Source: Syngnathus acus (lineage: Eukaryota > Chordata > Actinopteri > Syngnathiformes > Syngnathidae). From it: a stretch of 64,000 nucleotides of DNA. The notes beneath the pieces were generated by a model that searched no databases, had not been told where the DNA came from, and saw only the letters and a program-made list of their open reading frames with translations. Position numbers and translations under genes: made by a program. The stretch is taken from the NCBI RefSeq assembly GCF_901709675.1, contig NC_051088.1, positions 5,961,693 to 6,025,692 of the forward strand. The letters run 5' to 3'. This document shows positions 1 through 12,900 of this stretch, piece after piece (within the stretch, counting starts at the first letter, position 1; every line of letters starts with the position of its first letter).

Positions 1-1054
1 TTATGATTCTATTATTTGAATCAGTTATTTGAATTGCATAATGTATAGCTATATCCCAAAAATTAACGTACCTGTTCCCTGTTTGAACGTGAGACCATGA
101 AACACTAAAAGCCACAATTACATTACAACAACAATTCAACTTTAGCGATCAGGTTTGACCATTTCTGATTCAGATATTGTAAAACATAAAAAGAAAAAGA
201 AAAGAAAATACGGGATAATATACCAGGAGACCGACACGAATCACCTCAAATGATGTGAAAGTGGTTAGGATATTTTTTTTACATCAGTAAAACATCAGTT
301 TACAGAGCCTATCCATTGATATGTTGACCAATCTGCCATAGACACAAATAAATGAGTTTTTGGCAAAGAAAATATTAGGGACATTTCTGTTTCAGTACAC
401 AAGAAAACCGAGAACCAAGATGTGGCTTTCTGATGTCGCATCCGAATCGGGAAAGTCAAAATTAGACACCTCTGTACTAACTAAATAACAGCCCCGCACT
501 ATAAGGCAGACATATTTATACATAAAGCTTAACAAGACTCTGCACAGTCTTGAGAAAACATATTGCTTATGACAGAATCTGTCAGTGTTTGCTTGTGTAC
601 TTCATGTCTGTTTGCATGCTGTCCAAGCCTCAGATTGCTGTTTGAGGATGTAATTGCTCTGCTCTGCTCCCGCTGCGAGTGGCCTAGGATGGATCTACGC
701 AGGCTGTTCAGCAGTCAATGGCCAGAGTAGATTGTAAACAGATCTCCCATGAATTGCGGCTTTAGCGGGTTTGCCAGTCTCCAAACAAGGTTGTACCGAT
801 AACGCCATTCTCTCCCTGACAAAATCAGCCACTTTGCTGCAAGGGTGTGATTTGAGAAATGCCAGTCAAAGTGATTGGCAGCATTAATCCCCCAGCGGAG
901 CAAATAGGAGGAAACAAAACATGCCCTCTTTGAAAGCACATCCCTGCGCTAAATAGTTGATCTATGGAAAAACTGAGAACAGGCCACCGTGTGAGGTTGT
1001 AAATATATAATTCAAACAATCTAAACTATATGGACAAAAATATTGAGAGACCTG

Positions 1055-1057
<3 letters not shown>
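1..1057. other. non-coding, no gene recognised
   Basis: AT-rich single-copy-looking sequence. Short open frames near 715-1019 on the minus strand have no recognisable domain, splice context or composition shift, so they are treated as chance. No repeat family was recognised here. Confidence 0.6.

Positions 1058-1089
<32 letters not shown>
1058..1089. repeat. (AT)16 microsatellite
   Basis: An uninterrupted AT dinucleotide tract of 32 bases. It is a simple repeat, probably length-polymorphic, in otherwise AT-rich non-coding DNA. Confidence 0.95.
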
Positions 1090-1092
<3 letters not shown>

Positions 1093-2033
1093 GTGCATAA
1101 AGTGAAAGTGGAAGAAAACTACATTGGTCCACTGGTGTAGTGTTTCAAAAGAGTTTTACAGCGCTTACACGCTCGTTCAGTGACTATTGTGAGTGTAAAT
1201 AGAGGTATGTCACTATGTATAAATTATTATTTGATTTTAGTTTCAATGTCAAAATCTCTGAGCTGTAGTACCAATCATGAAGCAGAAAAGGGCTTGTTTG
1301 ATTCATGATTGTCGAACTAAACAAAAAGATGTGTACTTCATGCAGTGTGTGCTTAAACAGCGCTATTCTATGATATTATGGTGTATAGCTATGCAACACA
1401 TCTAAAGCTTTCAGAAGCTTAACATACAAGGGATAGAGACATTATGCAGCCATGTGGTTCGCTTCCCATATAAAAAATAATGTCTTTGGCACCTTGTATG
1501 AAAGTGTTACCATTACCTTCCATTTGCTTTCAAAGTTCATCCTTGATTCATGCACTGCCAGCTTGATTACGACCTGAGACAGTTGCATGGCTCTGACATA
1601 CAAAGCACGCAATGACTTTTAAATTAAACATTAGGATTTGCTGGCCAGCAGGAAAGCAAGTCATCAAGCATTAAGCACATGTATTAATTTTCAAAGAACT
1701 GTTGGTAATGGGAACATCTTGGAGTCTGTGACAATAACGTGCCTCACTACTATTTAGCATAACCCAAAAAATATTTTCTCTCAACTACACTGTATGGCAT
1801 CAAGACAAAACCAAAATACAGTAGGAGAATCTATTTAATTACACACAGACAGATGTAAAAGTTGCATTTGCAAGTCAAAATATTTTTAGTGTCTTTAAGT
1901 TAAGGGCACTTGCCTTTTTTCCACACTCTGGGCTCAAGCAGCTGGCCGCCGCAAACACTTACTGCAGAATGAGCCCAATGGCTACTAAAGGCCCCACTCA
2001 CCATTGGCCCTGCAGCTGTAAATGGGTAGAATA
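1090..2033. other. non-coding, no gene recognised
   Basis: AT-rich sequence without a recognisable coding exon or repeat family. Nothing specific was seen. Confidence 0.55.
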
Positions 2034-2250
2034 CAGTAGAACCCCGGAACTTGACCACCTCGGTACTCGACATACTCAGAGTTCAATGTCTGGGCACCTT
2101 GCCTCAGATCTCAAACAAAGCTTCGGAATTCGACCCGACCCGCGCGACTTTTGCAAACAAAATATGTACTGTACAGCTCGTACTTTGGTCGCATGCTGTT
2201 TATTGGTGTTAATTGGTGTTGTTGTTTAGCAGGTTTTAAACCATTGTGAC
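2034..2250 (+). mobile_element. possible Tigger/pogo-like fragment, one end only
   Basis: At 2032 a TA is followed by CAGTAGAACCCCGGAAC and then a run of TCGAC/TTCGACC-type motifs. This resembles the TA-flanked element at 53993, which begins CAGTCGAACCTCGG. No matching inverted end was found downstream, so this is at best a 5' fragment of a related family. The right boundary is a guess. Confidence 0.35.
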
Positions 2251-2754
2251 GCCCGACTGCGCTCATGTGCGGTGGTGTCCGGAAGGTTGCAAGATCACGG
2301 GGGTTCACACTAAGGAGTTGAGTTCCCGCGATAACAACCGTGTACAAAGAGATCTAGTGTATTTGTCAACAAAAGCCATCCTTTTGTTCACATTGATTCA
2401 ATAACACGGTTAATGTATCTTTCAATTTCTAACTTTCTCTCCTTTTTGAAACTTCTCATTCTGAGCAGTCGCAGATTACATCTGACTCATATCTCAACTC
2501 CCGCCAGAACCACATCAGGCCTTGGACAACATTTGCTGTATAGTAGTAGTTCTGAGGGCTATAAAGTTACTTTAATGAGTGAGGGGCAGGCTGATTCCCT
2601 ACAATGAGCTAATGTGGTTTTATCAGTCATAAGGAGCATCTCGAATGCTCACTGTTTAAGATTAACGATGAAACAATTAATTACCACACCACAGTGTCTC
2701 TATTCTACAGAAAAAGAGGAATTCAAGTATCGTTATATATAACACAATATAATA
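2251..2754. other. non-coding, no gene recognised
   Basis: Mixed sequence between the possible Tigger-like fragment and the 2.8-kb inverted-repeat element. No exon-like frame or known repeat was recognised. Confidence 0.5.
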
Positions 2755-2756
2755 TA

Positions 2757-3865
2757 CCGTATTTTCCGGACTATAAGGCGCACCTAAAAACCTAAAATTT
2801 TCTCAAAAGCCGACAGTGCGCCTTATAGTCCAGTGCGCCTTATATATGGATCAATTGATGAATTTGTTGATCCATACTGGTTGTACACAGTGCTCTGCCA
2901 AAATGTTTCAGTACGTTTTAGTACGACTAGTAAATTACAAGGTCGCATCGCTTCCCAACATTACGGCAACTGTAGTCAGGGGGCGTCACCGAATAGCTGT
3001 TGTACCCGCGAGGCTATTTCATTTCAAAATAGGCTGCTCCGTTAATGTTTCGAGTAAATTTACGGATTGATATGGAAGGGAAACATAGGTAAGCAGTACC
3101 AATGTGTTAGATCGAACTTTAGTCAGTTCCGATCATTTTATAGGAGATCGTTTGAGAAACGCGATTGTTTACATTTTGCTGAGGCTCATGGGAGATTGCG
3201 AGCTGAGGCTCATGGGACTTTGCGGATGGCTAATGCTATAACGATAGCTGCTATACGTACCAGGCTATTTCATGTCAAAATAGGCTGCTCTGTTAATGTT
3301 TCGAGTAAATCTACGGATCGATATGGAAGGGAAACATAGGTAAGTAGTACCAATGCGTTAGATCGAACTTTAATCAGTTCCGATCATTTTATAGGAGATC
3401 GTTTGAGAAACGCGATTGTTTACACTTTGCTGAGGCTCATGGGAGATTGCGAGCTGAGGCTCATGGGACTTTGCGGATGGCTAATGCTATAACGATAGCT
3501 GCTATACGTACGAGGCTATTTCATGTCAAAATAGGCTGCTCTGTTAATGTTTCGAGTAAATCTACGGATCGATATGGAAGGGAAACATAGGTAAGTAGTA
3601 CCAATGCGTTAGATCGAACTTTAGTCAGTTCCGATCATTTTATAGGAGATCGTTTGAGAAACGCGATTGTTTACAGAGGGCTCGTTGGTTATTGGCTAGT
3701 GGATGCATACCGCAACCCTAGTCAACCTCAGTTTGTTGCAGTATAGCTTCTATTTTATGCGCCTTATAATCCGGTGCGCCTTATATATGGACAAAGTTTT
3801 AAAATGGGCCGTTCATTGAAGGTGCGCCTTATAATCCGGTGCGCCTTTTAGTGCGGAAAATACGG
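2757..3865 (+). mobile_element. 1.1-kb TA-flanked terminal-inverted-repeat element
   Basis: The left end reads CCGTATTTTCCGGACTATAA followed by GGCGCACC. The right end is its imperfect inverse, closing with GCGGAAAATACGG. Both ends are bordered by TA (2755-2756 and 3866-3867), as expected for a Tc1/mariner/pogo-type target duplication. Further short GGTGCGCCTTATA-type repeats sit just inside both ends. No transposase frame survives, so it is non-autonomous. The same terminus occurs at 11760, 22983 and 35037, so four relatives lie in this window. The centre is filled by 251-bp tandem repeats. Assignment to pogo rather than another TA-targeting group is an inference, drawn from the tail relics in the sister copies. 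Confidence 0.85.
3011..3675 (+). repeat. 251-bp tandem repeat, about 2.65 copies
   Basis: Copies start at 3011, 3262 and 3513, each beginning AGGCTATTTCAT. The third stops at about 3675. Copies two and three are nearly identical, while the first carries more changes, which suggests a late duplication of the downstream unit. Inside each unit a shorter segment containing AGGCTCATGGGA is itself doubled. The array lies wholly inside the 2757-3865 element. Open frames across it only reflect the periodicity. Confidence 0.9.
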
Positions 3866-3867
3866 TA

Positions 3868-5420
3868 ATATAATATAATATAATAGAATTATTACCATAT
3901 ATTAACGTACATTCTTTTGAATCCTTAAGTGTGTTTTCATTGTTGGCCTGCTGTTGATTGGAGCAAAAAGACTGCTTCTAAAAGTGGCACTTGGCATAAA
4001 ATATTATTTATGAAGGAAAGGGAGTAAACACATCATGTAAGTAACTGTTGTCAAGATTTCTTTCCTAATTTCTCATGCGTTGAGGCAGGAGTTTTCTTCC
4101 AGTTATCATGGGTACACGGCTAGAACAAAAGCAAAGGCTCTGCCATTTTTTCCCCTCCAAATGATGTGAAAATGGCCCATTATTGTGAAGAACAAAGAGG
4201 GTTGGCCTCATGTAAGAGCCAAGGCTCACTGATGCCCCGGTGACTCGGCTAGCTATTCTCCCAAGGCCTACTCCTTGATTAAATGCATAATCCAGCACTC
4301 CCCATCCCCAATGATTTAGTGTGCCTTTAAATCAGCTTGCGCACACATAAAAACCTCAAATAAAAATCACCAAGAAAAACCATTGCACTCTAACTGTTCT
4401 ATTAAAATGATACCCAGCCTAGCCTTTCTTCTCTGCAATACCGTTTATTCCACATGAATGCATGTCTTCATTTTTTTTTTCACAGGTATGCATATAAAAT
4501 ATTTAAAGTTTAAAATGTCACAGCTGAAACATCAAATGCAGGAGTCTCTCATTAATCAGCAAGGATGGCGCTTCTCTTTTAAGGTTATAACCCTTTGAAA
4601 GAGCAAAAATTACATTTTTGACCTTGAAGATGAGACAAACTCATAAACGTAAAATAATTTGCAGTTTAAAGGGGAAAGAGATATCAGCTGCCTCAGCCAG
4701 CAGCGCCGTGCCTTGTCACAGGAAGACCAAACAAGTCGCAATTTCACATTTATATCCGAGCTGTTACGATTAATTTGAAATCACACCAAAGGAGGGGGAA
4801 TAAAAAGAAACAAAACTCAGAGAAAACATCAAAAGGGGCAACTGTCAAACTTTTAAATCCACAGGGTCCTTTCTATCTGCAGCGTGTAAAACTCCAAAGA
4901 CTTTTTTTTTTGCAGTTTTATTAAATGGTGCATGACATTTTCATTACTCAAGGAAATTAAATTGACTAATTTTCTTACAAGCCCTGCACGTCTGCTATTT
5001 TAGGGAGGTGAACAGAAGAGAGCAATTGTTCCACACCTACACAAAAGGAAGGTGTGTTCTCATAGTTCAAAGCCTTCTCAGAATTTGTAAAATAATGAGG
5101 GCGTTCAGGTTGCAGCCTATTTTTCAAGAAATGACATTGTGATCCCTTGCCTTGCCTGTTTCTTTTCAATCTGAGGAGAGCAACATAATACCACACTCAG
5201 TAACCTAATTGTGACAAACATCTTGTTTACGTTTCAGGAAAATTATACGAATGCTCATCAGATCCTATGATTCAAGAGAAGCTTTAATAAAACTCCTGTT
5301 CATGACCATGTCTCTTTATATTTTATTGTCATAGTGAAATGCCCAAAGCTATTTTACTTATCAACAAGCAGAAAACAGGGCTTTCTTGACTATTGCTTGC
5401 TGCATTAATTTGTCCTACTA
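3868..5420. other. non-coding, no gene recognised
   Basis: AT-rich sequence with short homopolymer tracts. No coding exon, RNA gene or repeat family was recognised. Confidence 0.55.
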
Positions 5421-5452
5421 CATCCATCCATTTTCTGAAAAGCTTTTCCTCT
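5421..5452 (-). mobile_element. SINE tail remnant
   Basis: CATCCATCCATTTTCTGAAA followed by AGCTTTTCCTC matches the 3' tail (ending in GGATGG repeats on the other strand) of the fish SINEs seen intact at 23159 and 42740. Only the tail survives. It is too short for certain family assignment. Confidence 0.5.
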
Positions 5453-8400
5453 TAGTTCTGTATTCTGTGGCTCATATGGCAATATACGATCTGGTATTTT
5501 ATTTTAGAGTTTGTATGAGGTGAAGCCCCAGAAAGGAATTACTTTACACGTGTATTGTGGTAAAAGGTTTGTCAAACCTTGGTCTGAAGACCCATAAATC
5601 AAAATTTTGAGTTTCTTCACAATTTCCTTTCATCAGTAGACCTTAAATGTAATAAGTTAAATCTTTTAGCAGGTATAACTCACGGTCACAAAGCTGATGC
5701 TTAAAGTTGACCTCACTTTCATTTTTATTCTTTGGCTTTTGACCCAACATAGGACTGACACTGTTCTATTGCCTTCTGGCGTCTACTGTATACTAACTAA
5801 CTTACTAATGTCATTATTCTTTTTTAATCAACGGTTTTTCACTGTCTTTGTAATTGTATCATTATTATTTGATTTTATAGGTAAAGCGCTCTGTTACAGC
5901 CGCAGCTGGTTTGAAATGCGCTCCTGTATAAATACATTTGTATTGTATTGTACTTTCAGGCAGCAAACCCATTCAATTCTGCCAGTCAGCAAAGTAAAAG
6001 GATAGGGAAATATCTATGAATAAGTAAAAACAAAAACAAAAAACTGAGATAATGTGATTGCATAAGAATGCACACCCTCATATAATTGGAGATGTTCAGA
6101 ATTAACAGTTCACATTCATAGCTATGGTTACAGACACCTGCCACCATTTAACGATTGGTTGACTACAAACACAACCACATCCCCAGTTATGATGATGTGC
6201 ACAGATTGTGGGGTGTTTATTTTTACTCAATTAAGAAATTTTGTTTTTAGTTTTAATTGCATTGTCCTCTACAGGTCACATTAACAATGGTAACATCTTT
6301 TGAAATGATTGAGCTTGCTCTCATTTTCATAAATGTTTTGGGATTGTGAAACTCTTATTTTTGGGGGGGTAAGAAATTGTGATTGTTTAAATGTCGATTA
6401 ACTCTTTCTTTTATGATAACACGAAGACAATGTTCAATATTTATTAAGTCACAATTGTTGGGAGCTCCTGCAAAATACGGCATGCAACTTTTTTTTAGTT
6501 CAAATGTTTACGTTTTTCAACATGTACCTGTTTCAGGTTTGATGCAGAAAGTTAGCTTGTAATAAAAATTCTCCAAATGAAAAGATCTGTCAGTTAAGCA
6601 ATCTGTGTGTGATTTGTTATTTCTCCTGGGAGGGTTAAATATGACATTTACAGCGCTCAAAGATTATGTAAGGAAAAAAAGGAAGAAGAAAGAAAAAAAC
6701 ACAAGGCAGAGACAGACTGATGGCAAAGACAAGGATAGAGCCCGGCAGCATGTCAACGTCGGCCGTCCTCTAGAGATGCAAAGGCTGATTACCCTCACCT
6801 CTCAGGGGTGTACACTACGTGGCTGACAACATCATTGGAAAATAGACTGCTGAGTTCCTTCGGGCCATATAACAGCTTACGTTTAATGTGTGGGGAAATC
6901 TCACTAAAAAGGAGGTGACATTAAAGCTGTACCTGTTATGTTGTTTAATATGTCACAAAGGGCACCACTTACTCAACTTGTTGGTTCTGGAGGTGTAATG
7001 GGGAGAAATGATCAAAACAAGTATGTAGGACAGGAGCAGAATGGTGTCACATGTTAAAAAATATTAGAATGCATATTACTTTCTGTAATTTAGAAAAAAA
7101 AAAAAAAGGATGTCCATAAGTCTGGATGACTTGTTTTCGTAGAAACAAAGAATAATGCAATGTATTTCACAGACTCTTCCAAGAAAGATTTTTGCTTAAT
7201 TCACATAATAATTCACACAACATAATTTCCAATAATGTTAAAGCAACAACACCAAATTGGACTTGTTGAAAGAGTCTCAGTGGTACTTTTAAATTGTCAT
7301 CAGTGATTTGAGTTATACTGTGTTAGTCGAATCATTTGATGAATAAGCTCGAATCCTCTGCATGACCCCTGAGTTCATCAACAGTAACCATAATTTAGAG
7401 GCCGTTTGATCTCGATTTCAAAGGTTGCTGAATTGACTTAAAATGGCTTACAATGGTTAGAAAATGCTGAAGATTTCAGACCGTAAATCAGGCGAAAACT
7501 TGAATTACTGCAATGTTTTGGATGAGGAATTTGAGAAAGGCAGAAGTGGAGCTTTTTCAAAGCTTTGAGCATGGTTAATGCTTGTGTTAAATGATGGCAA
7601 AGCAATGCATTGTCCCTAACTACAACCATATGGTGTAAAATTGAAGAGGAGCCGTTCCTTGGGGGATAATGGCTGAGCGATACTAAAAAACAACAAAAAG
7701 AGCATGTAAGGTGGTCTGGATGGATGAGTGTTAGTGGAAAAAATGATCAGACGAATAAAAGCCAAGGAGCAACACTGCTCCACACTGGTGTTTCACCAAG
7801 TACCGGTACCAGTAATGTGTTGTGAATGTTAAGGGGCGAAAATAATCCGGTACCATAATTTCCAATTACCTGTATTTGGAATAAATATATATTTAGTTTT
7901 AACTCCAAAAGTGTATTTATAGAGTATGTGGAAGCAAGAGCGGGCAGATCACCCTTTGGATCACTTGTGCCATCTAACAGGCAGATGCTCGTGATTGAAT
8001 ATTTGTTGTAGCATACACCCAACATTCGTGGTTCAAATGGAGAGGATCCTAAATATTTTTTACGTGGGTATTTGAGTTAAAAGCCCGATCAGAATAAAAA
8101 TGCTTCATGCACACACCCCATTTGGAATATTCCCGTTTTTTCCCATTTTTTGATTCGCTTAAAAATTGTGGCTAATATTAGGCCTTTTTCTCGGATTTGT
8201 AGCGTTTTCGTTTACGTTCAGTTTCGCAATTCTCTATCATTTTAAAGAAAAACATTGCATATAAACCTACTTATAGTATGGTGTTAAAAGGTAAACTCGG
8301 TCTCTTTAGGCGTTTTGTTTTGCTGGGCGTTCGTTTGTGGGTAGCTTGCACTTGGGCCCCCTGTGCTATAATCACCGAAACAATCTTTTGAAAGATTGTC

Positions 8401-10479
8401 CATAATTATATAAGCTCCTCTCCAAAACCAGCTCCATGTTAAGATCATGATTGCAGCTAAATTGAGCAGTAATTTGTCCAATGCAGACAGGGAACCAGTC
8501 GCATGGATTAATGGCATTTATATCAAGCCTGCTTTGCTTGCCCTCTTTACACTAAACACACACTTACATGCAAAAGTACATCACAGCATTGTAAACACGA
8601 TGACAGTTCAGGTAAAAAAAAGTCACGAAAAGATTAAACCACATACAGTATATTGTTTTGTCTTTAGAAGCTGCTGACAAGTCATTTGTCACATTCATCA
8701 AGGCCATGTAATGTGATGAGATTGCATTAAAATAGCAATCAAAATTGAACTTTAAACACAATGTTTTCATTATCATCTTTTAGACGACGCATACTGTAAA
8801 GGTGTTGTCAAAATACCAAACTTCCTTGTGAGAAGGAAGTGTATTGTTTGGGTATCCACACAATAACCGTATCTGCATACATCTGCACAATCTTGTAAGT
8901 GATTTATGAGAGCATTTGGTCTTGGTTAACAGTACGTTTTACAAAGAGATTCCTGTGGCTTGGTCAGGTTTTGATGTTATAAATAACTTATTTAGGGAAA
9001 ACTCAAAACTGTCTTCTCTAGCTTTTTTTAATGTTCCTTGAGAACCTCTCACCATTCTACCCCAAGATATTGATGGTCGGCAATCTATCAGATGTTCCAG
9101 GCAGATGGTTGTTGTTTGTATTGACATATGTTTGGTTTTCTTTTCAAATAGTTTGTTGTTCTATTTTGCTTTTTTGCAAAATTGTGGAAAGAAAAAATAG
9201 TGAACGTTAGTTAAAAACAGCTGTCAGAAGTAATTGAACAAAAATGTGTTCCCCATTGAATTCCAGTATAACTTAAAAGATTGCTTTCACAGTTAATAAA
9301 GGTTTTATGATTCCAACAGTTTGGACTGTAACATTTTTTTCCGAGGATTGTTGGATTTCTGTGTTGAAAGGTGACAAATACAGATTGTTTTTCCAAACAA
9401 CTGTGAATGTTTAATCTTGTCTGTTTACGCCTCAACCATCTCAAGGCATGGCATTTTTTTTACACTCAAGAAACTGATGACAGACATATTGTTCCTACTT
9501 CCTCAACAGTTAAAGACTTCAAATCAGTTAAACATACATGTATCATTCTCCTCATTCCAGAAATGGTTGCTGCAGAACACAAATGATCTTTCTGGATGAC
9601 TATTACTATATTTTTCTATCACATGTTGGTAATCAGAGACGTACAGTATGACATCCATTCCAAGAACTGGAGACCTAATTAGATCATTCTGAGAAAGAGT
9701 TATGCAAACGGCGTTCCACCCAAATGACAGCTTCAGATCTGTTCACTTAGGGAAAAAAATGAGACCCATTGCCAAAATGGTGCCCTAGACACAAACTGAA
9801 ATGATGACAAGCAATAAGTTTTGTGAGAAGTGGCTGACTTCAACTCTCCAAGAGCATCCAATAAGCACTGTCAAACACACAAATGCAGCCGGTTGTTCCT
9901 CTACTTTAAGTTGGTCTGCACACAGCAGCTTCCATCAAAGTGCTGTTGGAACCAAATTCCAGCCCGGCTGATTGTTTTAGATGTAGACACTTTTGGGACT
10001 TAAGAGGAAGAGGCTGGGGCACAATAATATTCAAACAAACATGAAATATTTCTGGAAGATGCTAAAGTCCCTGCAGAGCACCCAAAGCTGGGGGATTAAA
10101 GATTTACTCGTCCTCTTATCTTCCAATAATGAGGAATGTTAAAGAAAAGTTTTGCGTTTATGTTCTGAACCCGGTCCAACTCTATTAATGAACATTTGTT
10201 TGTGTTTCAGTACCAGTGCATGCACAGAGCACTGTTTCAATATTGCATTTATTTCTGAAATTAAGTCCTTTAAGAACATCTTCCCCCTCTGCCCTACTTA
10301 GTAAGAGATTTTTCCTTTTTGTTGTTTTCCCACCCATAAAGCTGCGCAACGTATGAAAGCAGCCCAACAAAAGGCAGTACAATAGCGCTTTAGAACAAAG
10401 GCAGGAAGAAGGCTGAGGAGAAAACAGGGTGAAAATAGCATCATCTCTATACTTAATGAAACAGCATCCTTTCATTTTT
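5453..10479. other. non-coding, no gene recognised
   Basis: Five kilobases of AT-rich sequence. Scattered frames of 60-100 codons on both strands show no domain, no repeated motif and no consistent splice structure. A lysine-rich frame near 6605-6826 only reflects a purine-rich tract. No transposon ends were found. Confidence 0.5.
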
Positions 10480-10740
10480 TTTCCCCTCTAGTAATTATAA
10501 TAAAGATGGAAAAACATAATAAACGTCGCCCTTCCCCCACCCGCTAACAGTAATTATAATAGACTCAACAATAAATGGTAAAGCAGCACAGAGCTGCATC
10601 TTGGGAATTCTCAGGGGTCTGTGGATTAGCTTGAAAAGCCTGAATGATTAAAATACACTAATTAAAATTTTGCGTTCCTTGGTAACTTGTCTTCCAAGGC
10701 CCCTTGTGCTTGCAAAATGGGAATAAATGCGACAAAAGCA
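10480..10740. promoter_or_regulatory. candidate conserved non-coding block (speculative)
   Basis: The segment is dense in homeodomain-type cores. CAGTAATTATAATA occurs twice about 60 bases apart, followed by ATTAAAATACACTAATTAAA. It has no repeat-family signature. Clustering of this kind is common in vertebrate enhancers, but in AT-rich DNA it can also arise by chance. The call is a prompt for comparison, not an identification. Confidence 0.2.
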
Positions 10741-11757
10741 AACACTCTTTTGGACCTGAATAAATAAACAAGTCTAATCAACTGAGTTTTCAAAGTGTAA
10801 GTTCCATGAAAGCATCCTTGATGACCTTTTCTCCCACACTAATGGGACTGTGGCACAAATACTGAAACTTGAGACTTTGTTGAAGCAACAAAAACGCTGC
10901 ATGTCCTATGGTGAACTAAGTTGTGTGAGGTTATTTTGGTCCGTTAAAATTTTTTGTTGTTGTACTTTTTGAGTGGGTGTTGCAGTAGCACAATTCTAAA
11001 AAAGTTTTGATTCTGTCAAATTTAGATAGGCAATAATATGATATACAAAACAAAATCATCAACTTAGCCCTCCACAAAGTTTAATATATAAGACTTAAGA
11101 GACTTGTTTCTGTGTAATGGAGATAAAAGGAGAAGAGGGAAAAAACTGTTATGAAAATGTAAATTGATTTGTAGAGGTAATTAAAATGTTGGTGTTGTCA
11201 ATTATGTATATATCCCAAGCATATTTGTTTGGTAACTTAAAGATTGATTTTGAGATGGGTGTCTCACTATATTGCAGTAAAACCATATGATTGGCATGGA
11301 TGATAATAAACAGTTTCAAATGAAGTATTGTAAATATAACCCTCATGAGGAAAAGCATATCTGTAGATGAATGGATGGCTAACAGTAATTATCAAATGTT
11401 AGGTCAAAATTACTAAAGCAAATGAGAATTTGACTAACGTACGGCAATCACTTTGGAGATAAAATTTAAAATGGTCTAGTATTTCAACAAGTGGCCAATA
11501 AATCCCAGGACAGGTTTGACTTTTTACAGATGAAAAGTTTTAGAGGCTAATGACCAGGACGCACATTGTGGTTACACGGTGTCAAGATTCATAATTCACA
11601 GTGATAGGCCACGCAAAAATAAGTGACAGCTTCAGCCTATGCCTGTGTTTTGAAATGACTGATTGAAATAAGTTGTGTTTCATTCTTTCATTGATAAAGA
11701 AGACGTAGTTTTTAGTGAGCCCTAACCTTATTCTTCCAGGCATTCAAAGCAGACATA
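10741..11757. other. non-coding, no gene recognised
   Basis: AT-rich sequence without recognised genes or repeats. Confidence 0.5.
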
Positions 11758-11759
11758 TA

Positions 11760-11929
11760 CCGTAATTTTCGGACTATAAGTCGCACCGGAGTATAAGTCG
11801 CACCAGCCATAAAATGCCCAAAAAAGTGAAAAAAAACCATATATATGTATATAAATCGCTCCTGAGTATAAGTCGCCCCCCCACCCAAACTATGAAAAAA
11901 AACCGCGACTTATAGTCCGAAAATTACGG
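11760..11929. mobile_element. 170-bp MITE with perfect inverted ends
   Basis: The left end CCGTAATTTTCGGACTATAA plus GTCGC is matched by its exact inverse at the right end, a 25-bp perfect terminal repeat. TA flanks both sides (11758-11759, 11930-11931). Further GTATAAGTCGC motifs repeat inside both ends. It is a much shortened, codeless member of the family at 2757 and 35037. The intact termini suggest a fairly recent insertion. It would depend on a transposase made elsewhere. Confidence 0.92.
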
Positions 11930-11931
11930 TA

Positions 11932-12640
11932 CTATAAAAAAAAAGAAATAACCCTTACCAAAAAGGCAAAAAGAGAAAAAAAAAAAGCTTGGTAATTTAC
12001 CTTTAACCAATGAATAGCTGCAAATGAGGATATTTCCCGAAGACTAACTGAGGCAGGAATGGATTGGAGACAGTTGCACCGAGTGGGCCACAGAGACTGG
12101 CAAATGTGACAGTCTGAGGTCGGCGCACGGGCAACCGGTGGGTATACTCAGTGCAAGCCAGGGCAACAAGACACACGTGGCCCGATCTTCAGCTGGAGTG
12201 CAAATTAGACACACTTGATTAAAATATTGAGTCATTTCACATTTGCTGTTGAGGGAATAAAAAAACAGGAGGAGTGTGACATGCAGGAGCATGTTTGTAT
12301 GTGCGTGTGTAAGACAGAAAGTGATGGAGTGGAAGAAAGAGATGTGGTAAAAAGACAGCTTCCTTAAATTTCCACAACATTTCTCATTGCTATAGATTCC
12401 TTTTGACAAATATGCCCTTTCCCAAAAGGATAACTTGGAAACACTTTGTCTAGCACAGCAGCAAATTCTTGGCAATCAATCATTAGGGGCAGCACTGTTG
12501 TAGACTTCATAAGCGCTATGTTCCACAGGCTTCAAAGAACAGTCGTCTGCTTTAGATTGTTAGGAATACGTAATAAGAGGTGCAAAGAAAAGTCAGAGCA
12601 CTTGTGTTGTAAAATTTCTGCTTTCAATAAAACAAAAGGA
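11932..12640. other. non-coding; one long chance frame
   Basis: A 143-codon minus-strand frame (12044-12475) is the longest open frame outside repeats. It begins with a cysteine-rich stretch and shows no domain, signal peptide or repeat. It is not supported as a gene. Confidence 0.45.
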
Positions 12641-12900
12641 AATTAACACTCAGGAGTTACCCTGGTAACCTAATTGCATCGAGACACTGCGCACAGGAGC
12701 CAAAGTAACTGAATTTTGATGAAAAGGCAGAGATAATTTACAGCATTGAGAAATTGGTTGCTGTGGCGACGCGTTAATTACATCTCAAATTAACAATGCA
12801 AGTGTAGTGAAATTAAATATAAATCATATTTTCTGCATAAATTACAGGGGTTGATTAGTGCGGGCGCCAGGAGAGAGAGGTTGAGATTTCAAGGGCCTGT
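12641..12900. promoter_or_regulatory. candidate regulatory block with two RFX/X-box-like palindromes
   Basis: GTTACCCTGGTAAC at 12656-12669 is a perfect two-half-site palindrome (GTTACC, 2-base spacer, GGTAAC) matching the RFX X-box consensus GTNRCC-N0-3-RGYAAC. GTTGCTGTGGCGAC at 12757-12770, 101 bases later, matches the classical 14-base X-box at 11 positions, with transitions only at the rest. Between and after them lie GTTAATTACAT and similar homeodomain-type cores. RFX factors bind such sites in ciliary and neural enhancers, but binding here is inferred. No gene is adjacent within the window. Confidence 0.35.

Noticed and set aside
12044-12475. 143-codon minus-strand frame, the longest outside transposons
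   Set aside because: No recognisable domain, no signal peptide, no repeat or homologous copy in the window. Consistent with chance.
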